A stretch of 64,000 bases of DNA from Saccharothrix tamanrassetensis (GTDB lineage Bacteria; Actinomycetota; Actinomycetes; Mycobacteriales; Pseudonocardiaceae). Position 1 is the stretch's first letter. Each line of letters opens with the position of its first letter. The notes under the pieces are model-generated. The model was not told the DNA's origin and ran no database searches. It saw nothing but the letters and a program-made list of their open reading frames with translations. A program made the position numbers and the translations under genes. Of this stretch, positions 55,185-64,000 are shown in pieces. The DNA lies in contig NZ_JACHJN010000001.1 in assembly GCF_014203665.1 (NCBI RefSeq), forward strand, positions 310,001-374,000, given 5' to 3'.

Positions 55185-56621
55185 TCACGGTACGGGAGCG
55201 GCGCCGGGTTTCGGCAGGAGGAACATGAGCGCGGCGGCGAGGACGAACACCGCGACCTCGCAGTAGAGGACGGTGACGAGCGCGTTGGTGTGGTCGCCGC
55301 TCCCGGCGGCGCCGAGGGTGCCGAAGAAGGCCGCGCCCAGCCCGGCGACCCCGAAGGCGCCCCCGAGTTGCCCGGCCGTGCTGACCACCCCGGAAGCGGA
55401 ACCGGCGTGGGCGGTGTCGACGTCCCGGAGCGAGACGTCCACGAGGGTGGGCGCGACGAGCCCCATGCCCACTCCGGCGACGAACAACCCGGGAACGAGC
55501 GCCCACGGGCCGATCGCGGGACCGGACAGGCTCACCGCGAGCACCAGTCCGCTCACGCCCAGGGCCATGACGAGCGCACCGGCGATGGCGCGTCGGCGAC
55601 CCGGGAACGACGCGAGTGCGCCGGCGGCTCCGGACGCGACGGCGATGCCGGCCGACCACGCCACGAACGTCAGCCCGGTGCGCAACGCGGTGTACCCCTG
55701 TCCCGACTGCAACGCGATGGCCAGCACGAAGAAGAAGCCGGTGACTCCGGCGTACAGCGCGACCTGCGCGCACACGCCGCCGGTGAAACCACGGTGGGCG
55801 AACAGGCTCAACGGCACCAGCGGGGAGGCGCTGCGGCGTTCGCGGTGGCGCTGGTGTGCGACGAACAACCCGAACACGGGCATCGCGGCGGCCAAGGCCA
55901 GGACCGCCCACCAGGGCCAGTCCTGCTGCGGACCCTGCACCAGCGGGTAGAGCAGCAGCAGCAGACCGGCGGTGAGCAACGCCATCCCGGTCGGGTCCGG
56001 CCGATCGGCGCGAGGGGCCCGGGAGTCGGGCAGCGTGACAGCCGCCACCGCGAGCGCGGCCAGGCCGATCGGGACGTTGATCAGGAAGATCGACCGCCAC
56101 CCGAGCCCGAACAGGTCCGCCGTGACCAGGACTCCCCCGAGCAGCGGCCCGGACACGGTGCCGATCGCGGCGGTGGCCCCGTACGCGGCGAACGCCTTCG
56201 ACCGCTGCCCGACCGGCACCGCGACCTGGATGACGGTCAGGATCTGCGGGATCATGACCGCCGCCGCTGCGCCCTGCGCCACCCGCGCGGCGATCAGCAC
56301 TCCGGGGCCCGGTGCGAGACCGCAGGCCAGCGACGCGAGCAGGAACCCCGCCACGCCGGCGAGGAACACCGGACGCCGTCCGTAGCGGTCGCCCATGCGG
56401 GCACCGGTGATCAGCCCGATGCCGAACGTCAGCGCGTACGCCGCGACGGACCACTCGACCTGAGCGGTGCTCGCGCCGAGATCCGCGCGGATCTCGGGCA
56501 GCGCGACGTTGACGATCGTGGTGTCGATCAGGTCCATCGCGGCGGCGGCCAGCATCGCGGTCAACGCCCACCACAGCCGGCGCGGTATCCGCTCCCCCGG
56601 CACCTCGTCCCCTTCCGGCAC
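55185..56621 (-). CDS. MFS exporter, DHA2 (EmrB/QacA) family
   Basis: 478 residues from a GTG. Opens with AAAAMDLIDTTIVNVALPEI, then GARMGDRYGRRPVFLAG; about 13-14 membrane helices. Drug or metabolite efflux is expected. Divergent from a MarR regulator gene that probably controls it. Confidence 0.85.
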   Translation of the reverse strand: MPEGDEVPGERIPRRLWWALTAMLAAAAMDLIDTTIVNVALPEIRADLGASTAQVEWSVAAYALTFGIGLITGARMGDRYGRRPVFLAGVAGFLLASLACGLAPGPGVLIAARVAQGAAAAVMIPQILTVIQVAVPVGQRSKAFAAYGATAAIGTVSGPLLGGVLVTADLFGLGWRSIFLINVPIGLAALAVAAVTLPDSRAPRADRPDPTGMALLTAGLLLLLYPLVQGPQQDWPWWAVLALAAAMPVFGLFVAHQRHRERRSASPLVPLSLFAHRGFTGGVCAQVALYAGVTGFFFVLAIALQSGQGYTALRTGLTFVAWSAGIAVASGAAGALASFPGRRRAIAGALVMALGVSGLVLAVSLSGPAIGPWALVPGLFVAGVGMGLVAPTLVDVSLRDVDTAHAGSASGVVSTAGQLGGAFGVAGLGAAFFGTLGAAGSGDHTNALVTVLYCEVAVFVLAAALMFLLPKPGAAPVP

Positions 56622-56706
56622 GGCGCCCCTCCCCTCAGATCGTGTAGAGCTAAACAGTACAGAGCTTCACCGTTCAGGTCGAACCGTTTCCGGTAGACTC
56701 GACGCC
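56622..56706. promoter_or_regulatory. Divergent promoter region of exporter and MarR genes
   Basis: An 85-base gap with two AGAGCT direct repeats (56646-56651, 56661-56666), an inverted TGTA/TACA pair (56643-56646, 56658-56661) and GTTC/GAAC (56672-56675, 56681-56684). These are candidate MarR-binding elements; none is decisive. Confidence 0.4.
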
Positions 56707-57273
56707 ATGGCGCAGGACGACAGGCGGATCACGGGCGAGATCGCCGAACTGGTCGACGACGGGTTCTTCGCCTGGATGGCGACCTGGAAGGCGCAGTCGC
56801 TGGCGGCGCGCCGGATCGAGAACGTCATGCGGGACCGCGCCGGGCTCTCGCTGACCTGGGGCGAGGTCCTCTCCCGGCTCGGCGCGGCGGACGACAACCG
56901 GCTGACCATGAACGAACTGGCCCGGCAGGTGTTCGTGTCGCGCAGCGGGATCAGCCAGGTCGTCACCGCCATGGCCAAGCAGGGCCTGGTCGAGCGGCGC
57001 GGCGACCCGGACAACCTCCGCATCACCTACGCCGTGCTCACCGACCACGGCCGCGCCGTCCTGCGGAACTCCACCACGACGTTCCTCGAGGCCATCCGCG
57101 AACACTTCGCCCGCCACCTCAGCCCCGACGAGGCCCGCGCCATCACCGACGCCATGAACCGGGTGACCCGGATCCTCGGCGGCACCCCGGAGACCCCGGA
57201 CACGACCTCCGCGATCGAGAACCTCCACCGCGTCGTGGGGGCCGATCCCGAAGGCGCCGAGCACCACCGTTGA
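56707..57273 (+). CDS. MarR-family transcriptional regulator
   Basis: 188 residues from the ATG at 56707. Winged HTH: LTWGEVLSRLGAADDNRLTMNELARQV, SRSGISQVVTAMAKQGLVERRGDPDN, ITYAVLTDHGRAVL. Divergent from the DHA2 exporter, the usual setting for ligand-responsive repression of efflux. Confidence 0.87.
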   Translation: MAQDDRRITGEIAELVDDGFFAWMATWKAQSLAARRIENVMRDRAGLSLTWGEVLSRLGAADDNRLTMNELARQVFVSRSGISQVVTAMAKQGLVERRGDPDNLRITYAVLTDHGRAVLRNSTTTFLEAIREHFARHLSPDEARAITDAMNRVTRILGGTPETPDTTSAIENLHRVVGADPEGAEHHR

Positions 57274-57331
57274 CCGGCGACCTCACCACAGGCACAGGCA
57301 CAGGCGCCCGCGCCACCGGAACCGGCCGGGT

Positions 57332-58867
57332 TCACGCCCGCTGCGCACCCGCGTCCACCAGGGTCCGGGTCGTGGGGTGTTCCGGACGGCCGAGCACCTC
57401 CGCCACGCTCCCCTCCTCCACCACCTTCCCCTCGCTCAGCACCACGACCCGGTCCGCGTTGCGCGCGATCACCGCCAGGTCGTGGGTGATCACCAGCACC
57501 GCCAGGTCCAGCTCGCGCCGCAGGCGGTCCAACAGCGCCAGCACCGACGCCGCCACCCGGACGTCCAGACTGGACGTGATCTCGTCGCACAGCAGCACGT
57601 CCGCCCCGGCGGCCAGGGCGCGGGCGATCGCGACGCGCTGGCGCTGCCCGCCGGACAGTTCGCGCGGGAGGCGGGTGGCCAGTTCTTCGGGCAACCCGAC
57701 CAGGCCCAGCAGCCGATGCGCCTCGGCGCGGGCCTGATCAGGGGTCATCCGCCGCGCGATGCGGGCCACCCGCGCGATCGCCCCGCCGACCGGGCGGCGC
57801 GGGTTCAGGGAGCCGGTGGAGTCCTGCGGGATCAGTTGCACGCGGCGGCGCTGGTCGACGGGTCGACACCGCAGGCCGGGTTCCAGAGCCTCGCCGAACA
57901 GCGACACGCGACCGGAGTCCGGCCGCAGGACGCCGGTCACGCACCGCGCCAGAGTCGTCTTGCCGCAGCCCGAAGTCCCCAGCAGCGCGAGGGATTCGCC
58001 CTCGTGCAGCCGCAGCGACACGTCGTCCAGCACGACCCGCCCGCCACGGGACGCGGTCAGCCCCGACACCTCCAGCGCGACCCGGCCGACCGGCTTCGTC
58101 GTGCGCCGGTCCAGCTCGACCCGCAGGTCCGGTGCGGCGGCGAGCAGTTCCCGCGTGTAGGGCGCCGACGGCGCGCGCAGGACCTGGTCGGTCGGTCCGT
58201 GCTCCACGACCACGCCTCCGCGCAGCACTACGAGACGATCGGTCATCCGGGCCGCCGCGTCGAGGTCGTGCGTGATGAACACCAGGGCGAGGCCTCGGTG
58301 CGCAGCCAGGTGTTCGAGCTGGTCGAGCACCAGTCGGCGCATCGGTCCGTCCAGGCCGGTGGTGGGCTCGTCCAGGATGAGGCCGCGCGGGTCGCCGGCC
58401 ATCAGCCTGGCCAGCGCCAGGCGCTGCTGCTGGCCGCCGGACAGCTGGTGCGGGTACCGGCGGCGGAACGGCCGATCGCCCGGCAGCCCCACCTCGGTCA
58501 GGGTCCGTGCCACGGCGGCGTCCGACCGGTCCGCGGACAGTTCGGTGATCTGCCGTTCCACCCTCAAGGTCGGGGTCAACGCGGACGGCGGGTCCTGCGG
58601 CAGGTAGGCCAGGACGCGCCGGCGCAGTCGCCGGATGTCGGCAGGAGACGCCCTCAGCACGTCCTGCCCGGCCACCCGCACCTGTCCGCGCACCACCCGG
58701 AGCCCCGGACGCACCGCGCCGACCAGCGCGAGGCCCAACGTGGTCTTGCCCGCGCCGGACTCCCCCACGACGCCCACGCGCTCGCCCTCGGCGACCGACA
58801 GCGTCAGGTCCGCCAGCACCGCCGCGCCGGACGCGTCCTCGATCCGCAGCCCCTCGATCGCGATCAC
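57332..58867 (-). CDS. Peptide/nickel-type ABC transporter, fused DppD-DppF ATPase
   Basis: 511 residues; GTG overlaps the permease stop. Two ATP-binding domains: first with GESGAGKTT, LSGGQQQRLALAR and LILDEPTTGLD, second with GTSGCGKTT, LSGGQRQRVAIARAL and LLCDEITSSLD. The two usual separate ATPases are joined in one chain. The Walker B in the second has CDEIT instead of DEPT, a mild variation. Powers the two permeases encoded upstream. Confidence 0.88.
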   Translation of the reverse strand: MIAIEGLRIEDASGAAVLADLTLSVAEGERVGVVGESGAGKTTLGLALVGAVRPGLRVVRGQVRVAGQDVLRASPADIRRLRRRVLAYLPQDPPSALTPTLRVERQITELSADRSDAAVARTLTEVGLPGDRPFRRRYPHQLSGGQQQRLALARLMAGDPRGLILDEPTTGLDGPMRRLVLDQLEHLAAHRGLALVFITHDLDAAARMTDRLVVLRGGVVVEHGPTDQVLRAPSAPYTRELLAAAPDLRVELDRRTTKPVGRVALEVSGLTASRGGRVVLDDVSLRLHEGESLALLGTSGCGKTTLARCVTGVLRPDSGRVSLFGEALEPGLRCRPVDQRRRVQLIPQDSTGSLNPRRPVGGAIARVARIARRMTPDQARAEAHRLLGLVGLPEELATRLPRELSGGQRQRVAIARALAAGADVLLCDEITSSLDVRVAASVLALLDRLRRELDLAVLVITHDLAVIARNADRVVVLSEGKVVEEGSVAEVLGRPEHPTTRTLVDAGAQRA

Positions 58868-59691
58868 CGCAGCACCCGGCCCACGACGCGGTCCAAGCCG
58901 AGGTTCGCGGCGACGGTCAGCACGCCGAGCAGCACGGCGGGCACCGCCACGCCCCACGGCGTGAGCCGGATGCCTTCGACGTTCTGGCTGATCATGGCAC
59001 CCCAGTTCGGTCCGCTGGAGCCGAAGCCGAGGAACCCCGCCGCAGCGGTCAGCGTCACCGCGATCGCCAGCCGGGTGCCGAAGTCGGCCAGCACGGGACG
59101 GACGATGTTCGGCAGGATCTCCCGGACGATCACCGACAGGTGCGAATCGCCGGTGGCGTAGGCGGCGACGACGTAGCCGTCCTCCACCGCGCGCATGGTC
59201 TCCGCTCTCGTCACTCGCGACACGAACGGCGTGCCCGTCAGGACCACCACCACGGTCATGGTCGCCGCGCCGTAACCCCAACCGTGCAGCAGCACCAGCA
59301 GGACCAGTACCGGCGGCAGGCCGAGCAGGAGGTTGTCCAGCCGGGACACCACGGCGTCGGCCACCCCGCCGAAGTAGCCGCCGACCGCGCCGAGCACGAG
59401 CCCGAGCAGCGTCGCCAGCACGGTGGCGACGATCGGCACCAGCAGCAGGGGCTGCCCGCCCGCCAGCACCCGGTCGAGCACGTCGCGCCCGGAGTGGTCG
59501 GTGCCCAGCGGGTTCGCGGCCGAGGGGCCGGTGTAGGGCAGGCCGACGATCAGCTCCGGATCGGCGGCGAGCGCGGGGCCGAACACCGCGACGCCGAGCA
59601 CCACGGCCACCACCGCCGCCGCCAGACCCGTGAGGACCCGCCGGAGCGACGAGCGGGCGCGGACCTCCGGCACCCGCACCGGCACGCTCAT
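58864..59691 (-). CDS. Peptide/nickel-type ABC permease, DppC-like
   Basis: 275 residues; ATG overlaps the stop of the DppB-like gene. Contains PLGTDHSGRDVLDRVLAG, the DppC/OppC signature after the first helix, and the ILPNIVRPVLADFG loop that contacts the ATPase. About six membrane helices. Confidence 0.87.
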   Translation of the reverse strand: MSVPVRVPEVRARSSLRRVLTGLAAAVVAVVLGVAVFGPALAADPELIVGLPYTGPSAANPLGTDHSGRDVLDRVLAGGQPLLLVPIVATVLATLLGLVLGAVGGYFGGVADAVVSRLDNLLLGLPPVLVLLVLLHGWGYGAATMTVVVVLTGTPFVSRVTRAETMRAVEDGYVVAAYATGDSHLSVIVREILPNIVRPVLADFGTRLAIAVTLTAAAGFLGFGSSGPNWGAMISQNVEGIRLTPWGVAVPAVLLGVLTVAANLGLDRVVGRVLR

Positions 59692-60644
59692 CGGGCCGCC
59701 GCCCGCAGGCGCGGGTCGACCGCCATCACGAGCAGGTCGGCCAGGACGAACGACACCAGGATGATCGCCGCGAGCAGCAGCCCCACCCCTTCGAGCACCG
59801 CCGTGTCGTGCTTGCGGACGGCCGCGACCAGGGTCTGCGAGAGGCCCGGGTAGTTGAAGACGATCTCCACCACCGCCGTGCCGCCGAACAGACCGCTCAG
59901 CAGCCACGCGAAGGTGTGCGCGCACGGCGGGAGGGCGGCGGGCAGCAGGTGGCGGAACACGACCACCCGCTCCGGCAGACCGGCCAGGCGGGCGGCCTCC
60001 ACGTGCGGCATCCCGTCGGCGTCGATCACCGCCGCCCGCACGATCCGGCCGGCCCACGAAGCGCCGAACAGCGTCAACGCCGCCACCGGCAGCACGAGGA
60101 CTTCCGGCCGGTCCAACGGGGTTCCGCCCAGCGGCGGCAACGAGATCGCGGGCAGCACCGGCACCAGGTCGGCGAACACCAGCACCAGCAGCCCCGCCGT
60201 GACGAACTGCGGGATGGACACCGCCACCACGGAGAACGCCGACAGCGCCCGGTCGGCCCGGCCACCTCGGCGCAGCCCCGAGATCAAGCCGACGGCCATC
60301 GCCAGCGGCACGGTCACCGCGGCCGTGACACCGACCAGCAACGCGGTGGCGCCCAACGGTTCGGCGACGATCTCCACCACCGGCTGCCGGGACACCGCGC
60401 TGGTGCCCAGGTCGAGCCGCAGCGCGGCGAACGCCCACTCCGCGAACCGCACCGGCCACGGGCGGTCCAGCCCCAGGGCGGCCCGCTCCCGGGCGACGTC
60501 CTCCAGGGTGGCGTCCGGGTCGAGCGAAGCGGTGGCGGCGTCACCCGGCAGCACCTCCGAGGCCGCGAACAGGACCACCGCGACGGCGAACAGCGTCGCC
60601 GCGGTGGCCGCCACCCTGCGGGCGAGGAACTTCAGCGCGGTCAC
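59688..60644 (-). CDS. Peptide/nickel-type ABC permease, DppB-like
   Basis: 318 residues; GTG overlaps the stop of the binding-protein gene. FLARRVAATAATLFAVAVVLF first helix, RAALGLDRPWPVRFAEW periplasmic part and HVEAARLAGLPERVVVFRHLLP EAA loop are typical of DppB/OppB/NikB. Confidence 0.87.
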   Translation of the reverse strand: MTALKFLARRVAATAATLFAVAVVLFAASEVLPGDAATASLDPDATLEDVARERAALGLDRPWPVRFAEWAFAALRLDLGTSAVSRQPVVEIVAEPLGATALLVGVTAAVTVPLAMAVGLISGLRRGGRADRALSAFSVVAVSIPQFVTAGLLVLVFADLVPVLPAISLPPLGGTPLDRPEVLVLPVAALTLFGASWAGRIVRAAVIDADGMPHVEAARLAGLPERVVVFRHLLPAALPPCAHTFAWLLSGLFGGTAVVEIVFNYPGLSQTLVAAVRKHDTAVLEGVGLLLAAIILVSFVLADLLVMAVDPRLRAAAR

Positions 60645-62191
60645 GCCGGGCCGGTGGCCTGGTCGAACAACTGCACCGACTGCACGACCCGCACCCCGCC
60701 GATGCCCTTGCGCGCCGCGTCCAACTGCTCTTGGAAGCCCCACACGACGTCGCCGCCCTCGTCGTAGAACTCCTTCTGCAACGCGCGGAAAGCCTGTTCG
60801 CGCGCCTTGTCGTCGGCCATCGCCTGCGCGGCGGCCAACCGGGTCTGGTAGCCGGCCGGCGGGCCGGTGACGTTGAACGGCGCCTTGGCGTTGGTCACGG
60901 CGGCCAGGTGCACGGACGCGGGTCGGTTGACGTAGTAGAACGCCTGGAACGGGTGCTTGGTCAACGTCGTGAGGTCGGCGTAGTACGCGTCGGGAGCCGA
61001 CTCCTGGAGCGTCAGCTCGACGCCTGCCTCGGCCAACTGCTGGGCGAGCAGCTTGCTGGCGTTGAGCATGCCCGGCACGATCTCGCCGGTGCGCAGCGTC
61101 AGCTTGGTGACACCCGCCTCGGCGAACAGTCGTCGCGCCTGGTCGAGGTCCCGGCCGCGGGCGGGCAGGTCGGCGTAGCCTGGCAGCGTCTTGCCGACCA
61201 CGTCGTCCGCCGGTGATCCCAGCCCCAGCAACGCGTTGTCCACCAACGCCTGCCGGTCCACCGCCAGTCGGACCGCCTTGCGCACCTTCGGGTTGTCGAA
61301 CGGCGCCAGCTGCTGGTTCATCGCGAACGACAGCGCGTTGGAGTTGGCCGCGCCGCCCCGCCGGATCTCGATGTCGGCGCTGCCCGCCTCGGTCTTCGCA
61401 CCGGTCGCGCTGACGCTGATCGCGTAGTCCACCTGGCCCGCTTTGAGCGCGGACAGCCGGGCAGCCGCGTCGAGGATGCCGACGACCTGCAACTCGCCCA
61501 CGGTCGGCTTGCCGCCCCAGTACTGCTCGTTGGCGACCAGTGTGGTGGTGGTTCCGTTGCGCCCCACCATCTTGTAGGGACCGGACCCGATCGGCTTCGC
61601 GAACTGCGCGAGGCCGTCCGGGAAGACCGGTGAGAAGACGACCAGCACCGACTCCTTGAAGTCGCCGCGCGGCACCAGCAGCGGCACCTTGACCGTCCGG
61701 TCGTCCACCGCCGACATGTTCGCCAGGTCCACCACGCCGTAGACCGACGCGCGGTTGCTGGGCTTGCTGCCCACGGTGCGCAGGCTGTGCACGACGTCGG
61801 CGGCCTTGAGCGGCTTGCCGTCGTGGAAGGTCACCCCCTCGCGCAACCGGATCGTCCACGCCGTGGCGTCCGCGTTGGGCTCCACCGACTCGGCGAGCTG
61901 GTACCGGTACTCGCCGTTGTCCAGCACCATCAGCGAGTCGTAGACGTGGCGCAGGACGAGCAGCGTCGCACCGATGCTGGACGTGAGCGGGTTGCCCGGC
62001 TCGCTGTCGGTCACCTGGTGCGGCGCGCCCACCTTGAGCGTGGCCAGCGGTTTGCCGGCCCCGCCGGACTGCCCCGCGCCGGTGGACGTGCCCCCGCCGC
62101 CGCAGGAGGACAGCACGGGCGCGCCGACCGCGGTCACGCCCGCGAGGAGCCCGAGCCTGAACACCGAACGACGATCGAATTCCTGCGCCAC
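60641..62191 (-). CDS. Peptide/nickel-type ABC substrate-binding lipoprotein
   Basis: 516 residues from a GTG at 62191 with GGAGGAA before it. The N-terminus EFDRRSVFRLGLLAGVTAVG is a possible Tat signal ending in a lipobox LSSCGG. SBP family 5 body: RHVYDSLMVLDNGEY, WTIRLREGVTFHDGKPLKAADVV, IGSGPYKM and FAEAGVTKLTL. It would collect peptides, nickel chelates or other small molecules. Located after the oxidoreductase gene (85-base gap), probably in one operon. Confidence 0.88.
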   Translation of the reverse strand: MAQEFDRRSVFRLGLLAGVTAVGAPVLSSCGGGGTSTGAGQSGGAGKPLATLKVGAPHQVTDSEPGNPLTSSIGATLLVLRHVYDSLMVLDNGEYRYQLAESVEPNADATAWTIRLREGVTFHDGKPLKAADVVHSLRTVGSKPSNRASVYGVVDLANMSAVDDRTVKVPLLVPRGDFKESVLVVFSPVFPDGLAQFAKPIGSGPYKMVGRNGTTTTLVANEQYWGGKPTVGELQVVGILDAAARLSALKAGQVDYAISVSATGAKTEAGSADIEIRRGGAANSNALSFAMNQQLAPFDNPKVRKAVRLAVDRQALVDNALLGLGSPADDVVGKTLPGYADLPARGRDLDQARRLFAEAGVTKLTLRTGEIVPGMLNASKLLAQQLAEAGVELTLQESAPDAYYADLTTLTKHPFQAFYYVNRPASVHLAAVTNAKAPFNVTGPPAGYQTRLAAAQAMADDKAREQAFRALQKEFYDEGGDVVWGFQEQLDAARKGIGGVRVVQSVQLFDQATGPA

Positions 62192-62276
62192 TGTTCCTCC
62201 AAGATGCCGGTCACGTGGAGCGGTGACTTCGGGAAGACGATCGCCCAGCGGCGTCCGGACCACCGCTCAAAAGGGA

Positions 62277-63476
62277 TCAACCGGTGGCAGCCGGGCTCGC
62301 CATCAACGCCATCAGCTCCGGCGTGTACAGCTCGCGCAGCCCCACGATGCCCGCCACCGCGTCGAAGTACCGGGTGGTCAACTCGGGGCTGGTGCCGACC
62401 GCACGCAGCAACGCCCGCCGCTTGTCGCGCGCTTCCGCCTGCGCCACCAGCAGAGTCGCGTGGTAGTTCTCCGTCAGCCGGGCGTCGCGCGCGCGCTCGA
62501 ACTCGGCCAGGGCGGCGTCCAGCCGCACCGGGTCGGGCAGCGCGTCGCCCACGGTGTCCGCGAGCAGGTCCGCCTGCATGAAGGCGTCCGTGATGCCGCG
62601 CGCGGTCAGGGAGTCCTTGTGGTGGCCCGCGTCCCCGACCAGTGCCCAGCCGGGACCGTGGGCGCGGCGGAAGTAGTTCTGCTGGTCGCCGGTGCCGTTC
62701 AGCCTGCCGACCTGTTCGGCGTCCTCGATCTGCGCGTAGAGCTTGGGCGCGTTGGTCCGGACGTTCGCCAGGTAGGAGTCGAACGCGTTGTGGCGGACCT
62801 CTTCGAACCGCTGCTGCGGGTGGTACGCGGCGATGAGGACCGCGTCGTCGTTGGTCGGCACCGCCGAGACCCAGCCCGTGTCGCCCTCGTACATCTCGAA
62901 GTGCGTCCTGGGTCCGTGCCAGATCGTGTAGTAGGCGCACGTGAGCGGCGGGTGCTCGACGGTCTTCGGCGCGCCGACCAGTTCGGCCACCGTCGACCGC
63001 ATCCCGTCCGCGCCGACGACCAGCGCGGCGTGCTCGTCGACCGGTCCGTCCGGTCCACCGCACCGCACACCGACCACCCGTTCGTCGTTCCACAGCAGGT
63101 CCAGCACCCGGCAGTCGTCGCGGAACTCCGCGCCCGCCGCGACCGCCGCGTCGACCAGGATCGGGTCCAGCACGGACCGGCGCGGCGCGTAGGCCTCGCG
63201 GATGCCGTCGACACCGCTGGCGCAGCCCTCCACCCGGACGTCGCCCAGTTCGTAGACCACGTGGTCCAGGGGCGGGCAGCCGCTGGCCTTCACCGCGTCC
63301 AGCACGCCCCACGCGGCCAGCCGCGCGACACCGGGCTGCTGGATGTAGAGCGTGGAGAGCTTGTCGGCCGGGAACTTCCCCCGGTCCAGCAGCAGGACCC
63401 GGTAGCCCTGCCGGGCGAACCGCAGTGCGGTCGGGGCTCCGCCGCAGCGCGCGCCGACCACGATGACGTCGTACAT
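62277..63476 (-). CDS. FAD-dependent oxidoreductase (PHBH-fold/geranylgeranyl reductase-like)
   Basis: 399 residues; GGAGGGTGAGGGAA upstream of the ATG. FAD motifs YDVIVVGARCGGAPTALRFA and ALVGDAGHHKDSLTARGITD. The middle beta-sheet part (CAYYTIWHGPRTHFEMYEG) forms the substrate side. The halogenase WxWxIP motif is missing, so a monooxygenase or reductase is more likely. It follows the beta-ketoacyl synthase gene by 6 bases, which suggests a tailoring role in a polyketide-like pathway. Confidence 0.78.
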   Translation of the reverse strand: MYDVIVVGARCGGAPTALRFARQGYRVLLLDRGKFPADKLSTLYIQQPGVARLAAWGVLDAVKASGCPPLDHVVYELGDVRVEGCASGVDGIREAYAPRRSVLDPILVDAAVAAGAEFRDDCRVLDLLWNDERVVGVRCGGPDGPVDEHAALVVGADGMRSTVAELVGAPKTVEHPPLTCAYYTIWHGPRTHFEMYEGDTGWVSAVPTNDDAVLIAAYHPQQRFEEVRHNAFDSYLANVRTNAPKLYAQIEDAEQVGRLNGTGDQQNYFRRAHGPGWALVGDAGHHKDSLTARGITDAFMQADLLADTVGDALPDPVRLDAALAEFERARDARLTENYHATLLVAQAEARDKRRALLRAVGTSPELTTRYFDAVAGIVGLRELYTPELMALMASPAATG

Positions 63477-63482
63477 GTTCCC

Positions 63483-64000
63483 TCACCCTCCATCGACGGC
63501 ACGAGCGAAGACGACGGCGGAGTTGATGCCGCCGAAGCCGAAGCCGTTGGACAGCGCGCGACGCAGCCCGGCGGGCTGCGCGACCGCGCCGACGAACCGG
63601 GTGCGGTCGTCGACCGGCCGGTCCAGGTTCACGTTGGGGTGCGCGAAGCCACCGGTCAGCTGGGCGACGGTGGCGACCGCTTCCACCACCCCGGCCGCGC
63701 CGAGGCAGTGCCCGGTCAGGCCCTTGGTCGAGTTCACCCACGGCCGCGCCGGCCCGAAGACCGCGTGCAGCGCGGCGACTTCGGTCTCGTCGCCGAGCCG
63801 GGAAGCGGTGCCGTGCGCGTTGACGTAGTCGATCCCGTCCGGCTCGACCCCGGCCGCCCGCAGCGCGCGGCCCATCACCCTCGCCTCTCCCGCCGCGCTG
63901 GGATCGGCGAGCCGGTTGCCGTCCAGCCCGAGCGCGCAGCCCTCCACGGTCGCGAGGACTTCCGCGCCACGCCGGGCAACCGACTCCGGAGACTCCAGCA
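63483..64000 (-). CDS. Beta-ketoacyl synthase, C-terminal part (cut by window end)
   Basis: The frame is open to the last bases, so the N-terminus with the catalytic Cys lies outside. The visible 172 residues have the two active-site histidine motifs DYVNAHGTAS and KGLTGHCLGAAG, and the C-terminal LSNGFGFGGINSAVVF of FabF-type synthases. It ends like a discrete enzyme, not a modular PKS, since the stop follows directly. It probably belongs to a cluster that continues to the right. Confidence 0.85.
   Translation of the reverse strand, partial: LESPESVARRGAEVLATVEGCALGLDGNRLADPSAAGEARVMGRALRAAGVEPDGIDYVNAHGTASRLGDETEVAALHAVFGPARPWVNSTKGLTGHCLGAAGVVEAVATVAQLTGGFAHPNVNLDRPVDDRTRFVGAVAQPAGLRRALSNGFGFGGINSAVVFARAVDGG

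Noticed and set aside
62277-63476. Flavin-dependent halogenase
   Set aside because: The FAD motifs fit, but the WxWxIP motif of tryptophan-type halogenases is not present.
1-64000. tRNA or rRNA genes, insertion sequences or phage genes
   Set aside because: I found no CCA-ended cloverleaf, rRNA stretch, transposase or integrase in reading both strands. A short tRNA could still be missed without a covariance search.

Overview
The window is high-GC DNA of a filamentous actinomycete. Supporting signs are GTG/TTG starts, chains of genes joined by ATGA/GTGA overlaps, an AfsR-like SARP regulator, IdeR/DmdR-like iron boxes, snapalysin-like and other secreted proteins, and two or three biosynthetic loci. 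A Pseudonocardiales member (Saccharothrix/Actinosynnema/Lentzea type) is a reasonable guess, but that is inference only.

Region 1 (1-17.1 kb). After the end of a TerD-family gene and a strong hairpin lies an unusual biosynthetic locus, mostly on the minus strand. One coupled operon (4095 to 884) encodes an AurF-like diiron N-oxygenase, a truncated class II aminoacyl-tRNA-synthetase homologue of the amino acid:carrier-protein ligase type, an in-frame fusion of a phosphopantetheinyl transferase to an acyl carrier protein, and an S-adenosylmethionine methyltransferase. A large SARP regulator (7495-4199) and a divergent PLD-like/LuxR regulator (7598-8302) follow. A second minus-strand operon (17027 to 8282) encodes a free-standing condensation domain, an MFS exporter, a second PLD-like/LuxR regulator, a DegT sugar aminotransferase, a PseB-like UDP-sugar 4,6-dehydratase, a glycosyltransferase/epimerase fusion and a PP2C phosphatase. 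Together they suggest an aminoacyl-ACP that is N-oxidised and condensed, perhaps onto an amino-sugar. I recognise no described pathway with this gene set.

Region 2 (17.1-23.8 kb) is a mixed stretch: a snapalysin-like secreted protease, two gene remnants, a STAS-domain protein, a three-gene sugar ABC importer without its ATPase, and a secreted HExxH protein.

Region 3 (24.0-46.3 kb) is an iron-regulated catecholate siderophore cluster on the plus strand. It holds dhbA, dhbC, dhbE, dhbB, a stand-alone aryl carrier protein, a siderophore-interacting reductase, a binding protein, two FecCD permeases, a repeat-rich small ORF, a 3497-residue NRPS, an MFS exporter and a class I DAHP synthase. The NRPS reads C-A-PCP-E-C-A-PCP-E-C: it ends in a condensation domain, has no thioesterase, and epimerises both residues. 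No importer ATPase, thioesterase or MbtH protein is seen.

Region 4 (46.4-57.3 kb) holds regulators and secreted proteins: PadR with a carotenoid-oxygenase gene, a group of SH3-like exported proteins next to a membrane-anchored HTH protein, a SpoIIE-type phosphatase, an M15 peptidase, a Tat-exported DJ-1 protein with a GlxA-type regulator, and a DHA2 exporter divergent from a MarR regulator.

Region 5 (57.3-64.0 kb, minus strand) carries a complete peptide/nickel-type ABC importer, an FAD-dependent oxidoreductase and the C-terminal part of a beta-ketoacyl synthase. This is probably the edge of a further biosynthetic cluster beyond the window.
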